From: Megalonaias nervosa
Taxonomy: Eukaryota; Mollusca; Bivalvia; Unionida; Unionidae
Direction of reading: 5' to 3'
DNA length: 64,000 nt
NCBI GenBank assembly: GCA_016617855.1
Contig: JAECUM010003726.1
Location: forward strand, 1 to 64,000
Below, piece after piece: positions 43,140 to 55,199 of this stretch; the first letter of the stretch is position 1; each line of letters starts with the position of its first letter. The notes beneath the pieces were generated by a model that made no database searches, was not told the origin of the DNA, and saw only the letters and a list, made by a program, of their open reading frames with translations. The position numbers and the translations under genes were made by a program.

Positions 43140-43475
43140 AGATGATGTTCACAAAACCATCTTTCTACTTTATCATCGTTCGAGCAATACTCTCTATCAA
43201 AACAAGTCATTAATGTGCTAAGGGATATCCAAGATTGTTTTGATGTAGAAAATACACACAATATTGTTTTCACAACATGGAATCTGTTCCTTGTAATCTC
43301 ACATTAGTGAATCGAATCGTCTGGGTTATTTCTTTTCATAACGTCAATGATGTCTTCTTCCAAAAGCGGTGCTCCATAAGAATCGAAATAGTTCACATTG
43401 TGATCGTTACCGTCTTCTTTCTCATCGATGCGTTGACTCTCCGAAAAGATGTCATTAGATGGAATCAATGGTTAC
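43140..43475 (-). pseudogene. Adenain-like protease remnant (E3)
   Basis: One frame contains NVNYFDSYGAPLLEEDI, the acidic-residue segment of adenovirus-type proteases (compare E2 NNYFDSFGLPP), and stops at a TAA near 43308. Beyond it, in shifting frames, CIFYIK-like and TLMTCFDREYCSN words resemble the Cys-containing end. The His segment was not found. Confidence 0.5.
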
Positions 43476-43501
43476 GCTAGCATTTCTAACACTTTATCCC
43501 A

Positions 43502-43963
43502 TTAAGTATTACATTTTCTTTCAAAATGTCTGTCACGATCTTCGTACAGGCAATGCTTAGCCAACAATTTACACCTGATTTTTTCCTTCAAAATGTCTGT
43601 AAAGTCATTCGCTTTTCTCATATAGTCCTTACTCCGTTCGAAAAGAGCTCCGGTACCCTGGATCTCTGAAGAAGTCAGTGGAGGGAAGGATTGGTCATGC
43701 ATGTCTTTATACCACTTTTTCAACACAATCACTTCGCTTAGAAGAACCCAAGCGTGCTCCTGATACTTTTCCAACAGTTCATCTGGGGTCATATTCCATC
43801 ATTTCATGTACTTTTTTGTTAAAAATGCAAGATATGAATACTCCTCAAACATGGGGTCTATAATCCGTTCTGCCAGGTGCTTAGCATACCTACTGATCAG
43901 ATGTTCTTGTTCTGGCCATCCCGGCAACATGTCTGGCTCCCTAACGTTCTCTTCTGTAGTATT
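43502..43963 (-). pseudogene. Hypothetical E3 protein with in-frame TGA
   Basis: About 150 codons with one TGA at 43797-43799. It begins around EPDMLPGWPEQEHL and continues with a helical, charged C-terminal half (KWYKDMHDQSFPPL, then KEKIRCKLLAKH). It follows the F54H12.2-like gene on the same strand. Not recognised. Confidence 0.42.
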
Positions 43964-44099
43964 TTTTAAAATTAAAACAATAAGGAAATACTACAGAAGA
44001 GAAAGTCAGAGAGACAGACAAACCGTTCAAAGACATCCTCGGCACCAATTTCTAGAGATTGTTCGTATTTTTCCATGGCTTCTAATAGTCTAGAATCGC

Positions 44100-45246
44100 T
44101 TCTCTCAAGCTATTTATTTCTATAGTATTATCACATTCTGCATATAAGATGACGTTCATTGTGTTGCCTAGAGCTTCTGCAAACTAAGTTCCACTCGAAG
44201 TTAGCCGGATTGCATAGGATGGAAATGTCTCTCGTCGCTGCCTCGGTCAGAAGTGAAATCAAAAACCCACAAAGCAAGACCTCCTGCATAATTGTCCTAC
44301 GAAATGCCGTGGCTGCTGTTGGTACCTAACTGTCCTGTGGCTTCGTACAGGGACAAGTAAGATCTCAAGTAATTCTTCTGGGCAAAGTTAGGTTCGAATG
44401 GTCTGGTACACAAGGTCTGGCCATCTCGACTGACTTCGATTTTGAGACACTAGAATATTAAAACTCGAAAAGGTTTTGGTCGATGGTTTCATTGAAGGCT
44501 GCATTGCTGACGAAGCCAGTGATTAAACGTTTGCTTAACTATCCTTGGAAAAGATGATCTTCGATCTTGGGTCGGAGTCCAGCGGCAATGGTAAAGATTT
44601 CACTTCTACTAGTAGCATCGGATACTTGGTGGTGGTTCTGCTCAAAGTGTGACTGTTGTCGTTTCCCACAACAGAATACACTACCACACGGTGCACGTAA
44701 AGGTTGGCTTCTTTGATGATGGTTTTGTACTCTTTCAAATACTTGTCTTGCAACCAAATGTCCAAATGCAAACGATCCATCATTTCTAAACTTCGCCCTT
44801 GTTGGATTTTGTTTCGACGTTCGTTGAATCCCACAATGTGTGCATCGTCGGCTTCTATAACTGCTCTGTCGTTGAACTTCTCCAACGTGTCAGATGGGAG
44901 TTCTTGGCTTCTTTTTTCCGCACGTCAAGAGATTTTCGAGGTTCGCTCGGTAAGGGTAATTATCAATGCTGCTACTGACCAGTATGTTATTCAAGTACAA
45001 ATCCACTTCGATGAATAACGAATGCATGAAATTGTTGACGGGAGCTAATCTAGCATCGCCGCCTGGATTGGTGTTGTCGGTTTTGAGTACGTTGACTGTT
45101 AAGTACGAGAGACTGCTGTTCAGATCGATGTAACCTTCTGTCTGTCCTTTGATTTCAAATTTGATAGGGGCGGAGGTAGTCAAAGGCAAGACGGGATGAA
45201 ATTCTACCCATTGGGATTCTTGCATCGCCGTCATGGTAGGTGGCAT
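44100..45246 (-). pseudogene. F54H12.2-like Polinton capsid-family protein
   Basis: It starts MPPTMTAMQESQWVEFHPV, followed by PIKFEIKG, YIDLNSSLSYL, PVNNFMHSLF and SSIDNYPYRANLE. These match the family named after C. elegans F54H12.2, which is carried by Polintons. After a shift near 44890, VGFNERRNKI, LHLDIWLQDKYL and KYPMLLVEVKSLPLP continue the family pattern. The C-terminal quarter is fragmented. The family is probably the double jelly-roll major capsid protein of this Polinton branch; that role is from general knowledge and not proved here. E2 and E4 have a different MCP type. Confidence 0.68.
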
Positions 45247-45264
45247 GGCAAACAGATCCAGTTC

Positions 45265-45896
45265 TTACTTGGAACATTGACAGGAACCTCGGCGTATCAT
45301 TTTCTTACTAATCAAAGACGTCCAGTTCTCTTGCTGTTCTTCTTTTCTTTGCCTTTCACGCAACATGTTTATAACTCTGGACAGGTTTCTACGTCTCTTT
45401 CTGCCGTGTCCTTCCTGTGGTGTAGAAGGGGAAGGAATGTTTTGGCTAGAAGCAAGGAGCGTATTTATAGGGGTCTCTCGGCAAGCCAAAAGGTCTTTTC
45501 CAGTTTGAAGCAACACAGTTTTGCCGGCTCTTACAAATGCTTCTTTGGGGCCCCGAGTGGCCGAGTGGTCTAAAGCGCTGATCGTTACGGATCACTGCCA
45601 TCTCACCTCTGTCTGCGTGGGTTCGAGTCCAGGCTCGGCTAACGTGGGTACGTGAGAAAGACTGCCAGTAGCTTCTCGTGGGTCGGTGGTTCTTCCCGGG
45701 GTTTTCCAGGGTTCTTCCTCCACCATTAATACTGGCCGCCATGTATAGCCTATCTTGTGCTGAAAAATGGCGTTAAACCCTATAACAACAATAACAACAA
45801 CAACAAATGCTTCTTTAGGAATTTGTTTGTCAATGTTGACATTTTGGAGAAATTCTTTTCGTCGCGTCAAAGCGGCATCTTTCAAAGTATGAATCC
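45265..45896 (-). pseudogene. Basic E3 protein interrupted by SINE copy 3
   Basis: The N-terminal piece (MRIHTLKDAALTRRKEFLQN) and the C-terminal piece (LLQTGKDLLACRETPINTLL, then GRKRRRNLSRVINML) lie either side of the SINE. The 14-bp duplication ACAAATGCTTCTTT falls inside the coding sequence, so the insertion broke this frame. The basic middle suggests a nuclear or DNA-associated virion protein. It lies directly upstream of the capsid gene. Confidence 0.55.
45547..45802 (+). repeat. tRNA-derived SINE, copy 3, nested in E3
   Basis: Same family as copies 1 and 2. Flanked by ACAAATGCTTCTTT (45533-45546 and 45803-45816), a 14-bp target duplication. It shows that SINE activity continued after E3 inserted. 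Confidence 0.9.
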
Positions 45897-46056
45897 TCAT
45901 GTCACCATCAGTTTTAAGAAGTGAGCTATTGTACGAAAATCAGATTGCAGCATCTCTCCTAAATTATGTCCTCGTAGTCGAACGACTCCTCGGTACACAG
46001 GATACATGAACTTAGTCGTTAGAGAATCTTTTTCGAAAATGTAGTTTCATCATGAC

Positions 46057-46908
46057 TTATTTCGAGAATGGAATAATTTGTTCCAAGTCTCCTTTTATAC
46101 TAATGTTGACACTGTAGAAATATGACTTACTGACAGGCAAATAGTGAGGATGTACAAATTCACGGTGAAGGTGATACGTGTTTCCACCCTCATCGTAAAC
46201 AGCAATGGGAGTATCCACTTTGAAAAGAATGACTCCCAGTAACGGTGAAGCTGTGTTTCCCACCACATGGCACTTCACCATATCGGAGTTCACAAAGATC
46301 AAATTCAATCATTCGTTCAATTCCACGGGGTAACGAAAATGCTTGTAAAGTCGATCGTTGTTGCTGATTATATTTTTTTAAATTCGGGGCTATATTGGTG
46401 TGTCTATCCAAGATATCAAACAACTTAGGATAAAATGTAATGGACAACGTTTTGGTATCGGAAAAATTCATAACCAGACGACGAACTATTTTATGGTGCT
46501 CGATCAATACGCTCCGTTTATTTTTGTCGAGAGCTTTACCAAATTGATCGTTGAAAATTTCAGCAACATTTTTCGACCAGATGTTGAGCACTAAATAATA
46601 GCTGCAGGAATTTTCATGGTATAGATGCTCAATTGAGGATTGACTGGGGTTGGTGATTGGGACTGGTAAACGAGATGATCGTTTCTATCCAAGTGTTCTT
46701 GCACTTGTTCGTTCAGAAATTCGACAAGGAATGTGGTTTGATCTCCACTTACATTCAGGATTTCCATAGGATAAATGATTTATACCAAAGCGACTTTCCG
46801 CCGAGCTTTCGTGATCCAGTTCGATGGCCTGAGTTAATTTGGCAATGAAACACATCCATGGAACTGTCACTAGGTAACGTTAAATAAAATTGGTTATTCA
46901 TAATTCCA
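46057..46908 (-). pseudogene. Minor capsid (penton-like) protein of E3, several frameshifts
   Basis: The N-terminus MNNQFYLTLPSDSSMDVF and, in the next frame, LTQAIELDHE and RFGINHLSY follow the Polinton minor-capsid start. The middle segment (46190-46594) is helical. The C-terminus has CHVVGNTASPLLGVI, VHPHYLPV and IKGDLEQIIPFS, the conserved end of the family. At least three frame changes. It is about 285 codons, normal size. Confidence 0.66.
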
Positions 46909-47302
46909 GTTATGTTTTCTGATGAGTCACTCAAGGTCAAAGGAGTTTCCAAATGTTCCGAAAGAGGACTGCTGCTGTTGCGGTGACTGACGTTACTGGT
47001 AACACTACTGTTGTTACTTATTTCAAGGAAGTATTGGATTGAAGGTAACCGATGCAAATACTAGGTAAAATGGTCCACAATTGTTTGTCTCCTTGTTACA
47101 AACGAAATTGGTGATGCATGCTCCGATGACACAATACATCACAAAGATTTGGCAGAAAAGACGTTTTGCGTTTTAGGCACATATTCTCCACACCATACCC
47201 ACAGAGGTCGCTTTTTGTAGTTCTTGCAGATAGAAACTCTGAGAAGGAGAGGATTAGGTTATTGTGTTGGACGGCATAATGGCTACTTCATTTTATAGGT
47301 GA

Positions 47303-48116
47303 TGACTTGCGAAGCGTCCATCCAAAAATAAAAACTCGGTGGGTATCCTTTCTTGCGCAATTTCATTTCTTTGACCCGGCGTTTGCCTACATTACGTGTT
47401 CTTAGATCGAGAATGCTTTCGATGTCGTATGCCTCGTCTTCCTTTTAAGTTACTCGTTGTATTCAGGCATGCAAAAATTTCATTTTAACACTTCCTTGTC
47501 ATGTCTTCCAATTGATATACAGCAGGACGGCGTCCACGCACTCGTCCTGTGACAGGAAATAATTCGGTGGTCCAGTTCGGTAAATAACCTCTGTCTTAGG
47601 TACGTTTCGTTTTTCCAATGTGCACCCAATCTCCTGCCTTTAACAAGCACGTTTCTTGGGGACAGAAGAGAACGTACCAAACAAGCAATCGAACACGGCT
47701 ACTTCGTTGTCGGGAGTCACTTTTTCAGGGGCACATCCGATGCTCTAATTGTGAGACTTATTGTAAGCTTTGACCAGACGCGGTGACACGTCGATGTACT
47801 TCAGAGTGTGCTGATGTGTAAAGTGTTTCCACACAAGTTCTTTTAAAGTGCATTAAAAATGTTTCACGACACTGGCTTCGTTTCGGGATTCACGGTGATG
47901 AAAAAATGGATGGTTTTTTTTTTTTTCTATTTTTACTTCTGTCTTCCCTTCTTTATTGTTCTCTTCTGCCGAAGAAGGAGTCAATATCATCTTTTTGACA
48001 CAAGCTTTTACATTTTCTCGTTGGGGAGTAAGACAATGGCTTAACAAGGACGCTGAAATCTTATGAGATGGGAGCAGACGGTGTTTAAAACACTTCTCGT
48101 GTATCGTCATCTTCAT
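47303..48116 (-). pseudogene. Integrase C-terminal half with chromodomain (E3)
   Basis: The remaining part begins near the catalytic-Glu helix. There ASVVKHF stands where VVERF is expected, so Glu reads as Lys, followed by a stop. Next come TLKYIDVSPRLVKAYNKSHN, KAGDWVHIGKTKRT, PVTGRVRGRRPAVYQLED and a chromodomain-like DEAYDIESIL ... GYPPSFYFW in several frames. The two catalytic Asp segments are absent, so the N-terminal core is deleted between here and PolB. Catalytically dead. Confidence 0.68.
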
Positions 48117-49830
48117 GCTCCAATCTGGTGGCTGCGTCTGTCGTGGTCACTTTTGGGTAAATTATTTTTCATCAAAGCATTGAAATCGTTCGTATAAAGC
48201 TTTTTGGCGAAAGAGTTGAAGACTTTGCAAGACCTGCCCGTACCGTTTCTCCTCGTAATGATGTGTCGGTCTTTAAAGTGTTCCCATTTATGCACAGGCC
48301 GATATAGGCGTATCTGTAAGGTAAAATCTTGTGGTTTGGAAGTCGCGCTCGCTTTTGGTATACGATTTGATACATTTTTCCAAAGGGCGAGTGACGATTT
48401 GTGAGCTGGAAACCGTACAATTTTGTGCGGGTTGTAGGTGGTCACTCTAAAGTGTTGATCCTCTCCAGACAGCAAAGCTTTCAGGACACCAAAGTTAACC
48501 ACTTTACTAGCTCGATGGTTCTGCGTCAATCCTTTGACTTTGCAGACGGTAGGCAATTCTCCTCGTTTGTCTCGGTATTCGTAACCGTACTTTTTAGGGC
48601 CGCCGCTAACAAACACCTTGTCTTCGTGGAGCTCGTCCGTCAATGCCACAAAGGCGGTCTACTTTGACGGTAGGGTGAGGATGATGAAGGCGATCAATAT
48701 AGATGCAACTGTCAATGTCAAAGTACATGACACGATCTCCTAAAAGGTGTAAGGCTTCGTACAATTTTAAGCGAACGTGGGCTGACACATAGGCAGCAAA
48801 GATGACATTTCCAAATTTTTGGGCATGTGTAAACTCTAGTTCTTCGTAATTCACCAGGATAAAATACTTTGCCAACGACGTCTACGTGATTATATATTTG
48901 TTTTTGTCATAAATCATGTCGTAGGCAGGCATCTGCTAAATGCTCCGTCTTGGGCAAACACGGTCGTTGTGCAATTTTTCCCACAAGCAATTCAACATCA
49001 CTTTGGCAAACGAGCATCTTCCTTCGTTTTATTTCGACGCGTTCTAAAGCGATGAATTCGTTGTAACGGTACTCATCTTTGCAGTTATCTTGGTCTTCGG
49101 GAGCCTGACACTGGAAAGAATAGCCGCTGGTTTCTTGTTTGACTTACAAAAAGGCATCGAAGTAGCCCGAGAAAATGCCATTCTGGACGGCGGCGTCCTT
49201 TTCGTACTTTTATGTTCTGAGAAAGTGGTAACTTCCGTACACTTCTAACATCTGGTATCTCAGTTCCGGAGTGCGAAACAATTCCACAATTCTCTCCGAA
49301 AGAGAGAGGTCAACTTTTCTACGTTGACCTCTCTCTTTCGGAGGTGAAACGTGGGTTATGCAAAATGTAACCTTGCCATCGGTGATGTGAAGCTTGTCCT
49401 TGGATTATTGAACGTGCTGAACCTTGTCGATGACTTTGGAAGGTGTCAATTCTGCCGGGGTGCTAAACTCGATTCAAACGGATGACTTCAAACTGTTGTC
49501 ATAAATGAAAAGTCTCAAATGATCGTCTTTTTTGGCATGGCATTGTCGTTTCAGTGTGGTTAGCCGGGAATCCTACAATCCGGTGATGAAATTATTTTCT
49601 GATTTCTCGAGCGGTACTTCGGACTTGAAATCTTTAAACTTTACCCTAAAAGTAAAAGGCGCGGTTCAAAAGTTTCGGGAGGAGAGTTTTTGCGTCTCTC
49701 GAATGTAGTATTGATTTTCTGGTGTAACTGGCTGACTTTCGTTATAGGTAGACTCTCCTGGTCTGTAGGCATACGTGGAAGGTGTTGATTCAGGTTCGCT
49801 CAAGTCGTCTCCATATCGCTGGCATGAATT
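48113..49830 (-). pseudogene. Protein-primed PolB, heavily deleted (E3)
   Basis: The motif C region reads LGDRVMYFDIDSCIYID at about 48720 (canonical YxDTDS). The following segment has FVSGGPKKYGYEY and KVKGLTQNHRASKVVNF, the TPR/thumb end of Polinton PolB. The N-terminal part near 49500-49650 (FRVKFKDFKSEV, IEFSTPAELTPSKV) is recognisable, but the exonuclease and motif A regions are missing or scrambled. Many stops. Confidence 0.7.
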
Positions 49831-49959
49831 TTAGCCAATACTTCCATTCATGTGTTATGTGACATGTCACGTCGTTGCCTCGTACGTTCTTTTCTCTTAC
49901 TGAAGTCGTGCGATTGTTTCATCTTCATTGCAAAATTTAATTTCACTAGTTTCTACACG

Positions 49960-49964
49960 GACAC

Positions 49965-50045
<81 letters not shown>

Positions 50046-50423
50046 GGTTTTCTATTTGATTTTTCACACAACAGAAAAACCCTAACGACCCTTGTCAGGG
50101 CCACACACTTGCTCAGAAAATATATACTCTTTCATTATTGTCCCATTTGTTTTGTCTTTGTGTTGCCTAAGTGTTTGTGTATGTTGCCAACCTCGTGTTT
50201 TTGAGATTTGATTGTTTTGTTGTTTTTTTTTTACATAAAACTTTCACAAGGCATTTTTTTATTAATGTGTGTATCTTATAGATGGTGTGATGGATAGTAT
50301 ATTTTGTGGTCTGATGGACAGTAGGTTTGGAGATTAAATGTATTTTCTTTTCATCCCTTCCGCGTTTGGTTTGATAGTTGCTGCGTGAAGACTAAAAAAA
50401 GGGGTTTTGTATTGTGTGTATGC

Positions 50424-50502
<79 letters not shown>

Positions 50503-51393
50503 TGAATATGTAATTAAATTACTTGTGTGTTAGTTTTAAAATTCTTTTTTATTTTAATTTTGTTTCATTACATTTTATTGTAATGATAATCTTCATTGGA
50601 TTTGAATCTCTTTTCCGAAAATTGGCTTGACCAGATTAGATCTTAAAGTTACTTCAGCACTATTTTTAGCTCATAGACTTTGTAAACATCGAGTGATAAC
50701 GATTGGCTGTTGCCAAGGTCATTTCGCCCCGCATGTTAGCTGAACTATATTTTCAGTGTGATAATTTGGTTCTTAGATAGGGCTATTGTAGCAACGTGAT
50801 ACTTCTCATTTTTTTTTTTTTTTTTGCGCTGTTCAAATTAGTAAATCACTTAGCCGTCACGTGAGATACCATGTGATCTAAAATCGAGGCTTAAAACAGT
50901 CATTTGGTATTAAAATTAGTGAGTCGTACGTATTACACCTTGAAGGTACAAGGTGTTTATGTTGTTTTAAGCCAGATTGTTTTTGAAGTTCATCTATTTT
51001 TTTTGGATTTAATAATTTATTCTCTAGAAAACTAAACAAGTGCTTTATATTTAAAAAAGTTCTGGGACAAAGAAATTCAGTGGAAATTTATTCTGGAGTT
51101 TAACGGAAATATTATAAACTGTGATTCAATCGAGGATCTGTTACCATTAGTACAGACATCTGACGTCATCGCCTCCATATTGGAATTTCATCGAGATTCG
51201 AATCCGGATTCTATTAGAACTGTTTAGTGATAGGACTTGTATTTTTCAATCTTAGGATTAAATTTTGGATTATATTCATAAACCGTAAGTCCTATTTCCA
51301 ATTTTTACATTGTATTCTAGGGAAATAAATTATTTTGTTAAAATATACAAAGCTTGTTGGCTTCACTCTTTTCTCTTGTTATTTTTTTTAATG

Positions 51394-51463
<70 letters not shown>

Positions 51464-52001
51464 TACAATTCCAATGTTTGTCTTTGTGTTGTATATGTAT
51501 TGTCTGTGTTTACAACTCCAATGTTTGTCTTTGTGTTGTATATGTATTGTCTGTGTTTACAACTCCAGTGTTTGTCTTTGTGTTGTATATGTATTGTTTA
51601 TGTTTATAGCTCCAATTTTTGTCTTTGTGTTGTATATGTATTGTCCATGTTTACAACTTCATCCTAAAACCCTTACCTTTTATCCTTCCCGTTTGACCCC
51701 ATACCAGCTTTTTGATCCTCTAAACATATTTGACCCTATAGAGACCACATCTTAAAACTATAAGCCCATTTAACACAAAATTTCCGATACTTACCAATAG
51801 CAGCGTGTATGAAGGTCAACTGGAAAAATCTTGCTAAGTCACCGCCTCAGTTTAGGTTACCATTAGACCCATCAACACTTTTGACCCCATAGTGTCATTC
51901 CCATGTTAATTTCCCGTTAGAACCCCAAGTATCTCTCCCATGTAAATTTCTCGTATGACCCCCAACGTTCTTTTAGACCTCAATTACCTCATATTAATTC
52001 T
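49960..52001. repeat. Right TIR of E3, expanded and interrupted
   Basis: Inverted partner of 40978-41830. Three (TA)n tracts (49969-50041, 50428-50498, 51397-51460) and a 47-bp tandem array inflate it. About 0.9 kb between the second and third TA tracts (50500-51395) has no counterpart in the left TIR. Confidence 0.75.
51462..51660. repeat. 47-bp tandem repeat in right TIR of E3
   Basis: Four units share TTTGTCTTTGTGTTGTATAT and GTATTGTCTGTGTTTACAAC; period 47 bp from 51481 to 51528 to 51575. The left TIR has one unit. Confidence 0.88.
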
Positions 52002-52205
52002 CATATTCAACATTTGGCAGCAAATAAAATCGCGTTGCCACACGAAGACTTTGTGAAAGGATTAAAATCCGATAGTTTGGGTAAGCCATTTCTTGTTGCA
52101 GTTTTAACTCTTGTCTGTTGTGAAAAATTAAGACAGAGCTTCATGCTAATTATGGACGTAAAATTTACAACATTATGTGCGACCTAGAAGGCCTAATGTA
52201 TCTAC

Positions 52206-52264
52206 CTGCTATCATGTAGCCCACAACGATTGCGCATGTATTTCTCGCAGTAACACTTTCCATC
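52206..52264 (-). CDS. TLCD4-like gene, exon upstream of E3
   Basis: Acceptor GATTTTTACAG precedes 52264 and donor GTAGAT follows 52206. The 59 nt encode MESVTARNTCAIVVGYMIA plus a split Asp codon completed by the exon at 39864 (G|AC). The TLC-domain pattern GYMI(A/S)D matches. The intron that follows is 12.3 kb and contains E3 and two SINEs outside it. Further 5' exons were not found up to the window end. Confidence 0.74.
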
Positions 52265-52872
52265 CTGTAAAAATCAAACATTAAGATCGTCTTGAAATGC
52301 CTCATGAAAATACACTTGTATTTGGAAGAAATTTCGAGGTTTAGATATCATTTATATAAAATTCTTCAGAAAAATTTCGGAACAATCAAGTGTTGCACTC
52401 AATCTTTTCTATCGGAAACATTCAAAACATGTGAATATATACATGGACCTTTCACTGATGATTGATGATTATTTGTTCCTTATATTATCAGCTAACATGA
52501 CTGAAATTGTTGTACGTCGACTTTTTAAAGAAGATTTGAACGTAGCAACACTTTCCCCTTTTAATGTGATAAATAGAAATAAGAAAAGCGAAACTTTTAA
52601 TATCCGATAAACTTCATATTTCAGATTACATTTGACTAAACATTTTCTTTTCCGGGAATTTATAAGACAAATGTTTTCCTCCCTTCCACTATCCACATTT
52701 CTTCCACCACCCCCACCACCCGAATACCTTAATTGAAAAATGGACCAGTCAAGGTAACATGACAAATATATAAATGTTCATATGAGGACAGAATGACGTT
52801 TTATATGTATGATATCCAGTACGCGATCTTGAAGTATAATATATACAATATCTAGGACGTGATCTTAAAGTA

Positions 52873-52951
<79 letters not shown>

Positions 52952-55190
52952 TAGATAGATAGATAGATAGATATCCAGGATGAGAATGTGATCTTGAAGT
53001 ATGATATATTGTAAGGTGGCGGGGGGTCTATGCCTACTCTGATGGAATCGATAGACAGTTCAAGCCTTTTTCATTTACTAGATCTCTTCTGTGTATTGTT
53101 GTGTCAAGAAATGATGCTTTCAACACAAAACTTCTTATTCAGATTATACCGGTACAAAACGAAATAAATACAGAGTCAACAAAGTTTATTATATTGATTC
53201 CAGGTTGATATGTGTTTTCTCACGCAAGATTTAGTGTTCATATTCAGAATGGCGAAATATAATATTTGCAAATGTGCGGAATAAGTGGTGTGATAAAGCA
53301 TGTTCAAACGACAACAATGAGATTAATGTTAATAGCAGGCGAAATTCACATAAATGTTCAATTCATCATAATTCACATAATCTCTAATTCAAATAATCCA
53401 AATTCCGAATCTAATCTTGCACAGAAAAATAAGTTAACACTTATCAAAATGTGTTCATATGGCGTACCGAATTGGTAGTGACTTTTGTGCGTGAAATCAA
53501 GGCTCGGAACCAGACCTGGATTGTGTTTTAGAGTCAAATGGTAATTATAGAATTTCAGTCTCGAACCGGATGTAAATAGTGTGCATCTTGAGTAGGGTTC
53601 TACACTGGGGGCGCTCACCAGTCATTATGTACTTTTGAGAGAGTGACGTATGTAAGGTGAAGTTGTTTACATTTGAAACATGCACAGTGGAGAAAATGTT
53701 GTTATACCTCTGTGCTACTTTGATGTAATGTGGCTGACATTTCTTTGGATATTGCACTTGTGAAAACTGTACATCATCTAAACACACTGCTAATTAAAAT
53801 GACTGCTCCCTTGTGCTAAACAAATCACCCTGAATTAGTCTAAAGTACACCATCTTTAGCAGCTATTAAAACTGGCAAAATGAATTTTGCCCTACTAGAC
53901 AATACCAGCTTCTGAAAGTGCAATGAATGAATTACCAGATATATAAAATGTAAAGAAAAGTTATTGGCTCTTGTTTTCACAATTTACCTCTGAAGTTCAG
54001 GAAGTGAAAATGACCAAGTGGAGCCAGCAGTTTTTTAAAGATGCACATCTGGAGTAAGGTCTAGCTGTATACTTTATAACCCCTATTACACCTATCAATC
54101 ATACACCAAAATAAAGGAAATTAAAGGTTCTTTGAACAATGCATAAGATATACAATGTCCTTTTTAAATAGCCAGTGTAACCAGTGGGGAAACCCGGGGA
54201 AATCCTATTTCTTTCAAATTCTAACCTATGCAAAATAAGAAACTGTAGAGGGACACCACAGTTGGTTGTGAAGCAGTGTGAAACCGGATGCCATTAGTGT
54301 GTCACGTGGTTTTTGGTGCGATAATGTGTGTCTTTTGGTAGCTACAAAATACCTAGTTGTGTCGTGTAGATTATTTGGACATCCAAATGACACAAAAACT
54401 ACAAAATGGATAGAAATTTGCGATTTGAAAGTGATACATGTAATTGAATAGGACAATGCCAATCGGAATAGTGAGTTTGCAGTGGACAGTAGACAGATGT
54501 GTTGATGTCGTCTGTCAAATCCCACTGTGGAGACTTTTATCTGACATTACGAGGGAAATAATCGTTGAAAAGAACTTGAGAGAAGTATTATAATCATTAT
54601 TATTACTAAAGTAATGTGTCTCAATGATTAAGTTTATACTGGAAAATGACCAGTGAAACATCATTCTGAGCCAGTGGTCGGCTGTGTGTGTGAATACACT
54701 CGAACGGTCAAAATTTAGAATTATTACATGAATCTAGACCTAATGCACTTTAACCAGTTTAAGGTGTCAGTAGTAACTAGTCCACCTTGCTATTAATAAT
54801 CGAAGAAATTAGGTCGAGATGGGGGGGGGGGCGACAAGAAGAGAGAAAGAGTAGAAGAAGAAGAAAATTAAATAGGCCTCAATAAGGAAATATGTGTCTG
54901 AGTAACACACATAAGGGCAGATATACTTACTCCCAAATGTAAAAAGAAAGTAGTTCTACAAGTGATATTGCAAATGTGGCGATTTCATTTTATCCCACTG
55001 ATATATTTCAGTATCTTACTATGAAATAAAAAATAAAATATGCCTTAAGTTTATTTTGTAGGTAGACACTGGGATATGTGCAGTTGCACTTCTGTGCATA
55101 TTTGTAAGAGAAGAACGAGTAAATGTATAATGACGATAGGAAAAATATGACACTGTTATATGTTAATTAGCGAGGAAATAAGAAACAAGG
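52265..55190. other. Host DNA, likely intron or 5' region of TLCD4-like gene
   Basis: No supported gene. It contains a (TA)n tract with (GATA)n at 52877-52972 and a G-run near 54820. Confidence 0.45.
52877..52972. repeat. (TA)n(GATA)n microsatellite
   Basis: About 36 TA units followed by six GATA-type units. Confidence 0.92.
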
Positions 55191-55199
55191 ATATCAAAA

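Larger units (their letters stand above)
40978..52001 (-). mobile_element. E3: 11-kb decayed Polinton-like element in a host intron
   Basis: It begins AGTAGTAATATGAGG and ends with the inverted version CCTCATATTAATTCT. CATATT flanks both sides (40972-40977 and 52002-52007), the canonical 6-bp Polinton duplication. Its minus strand carries, in order, PolB, chromodomain integrase, minor capsid, a basic protein, F54H12.2-like capsid, a hypothetical protein and protease remnants. Every gene is broken. No ATPase remnant was found. It lies between two exons of the TLCD4-like gene and carries SINE copy 3. Confidence 0.88.

Noticed and set aside
51310..51755. Repetitive open frames with a VCLCVVYVLS pattern
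   Set aside because: Product of the (TA)n tract and 47-bp tandem array within the E3 TIR.
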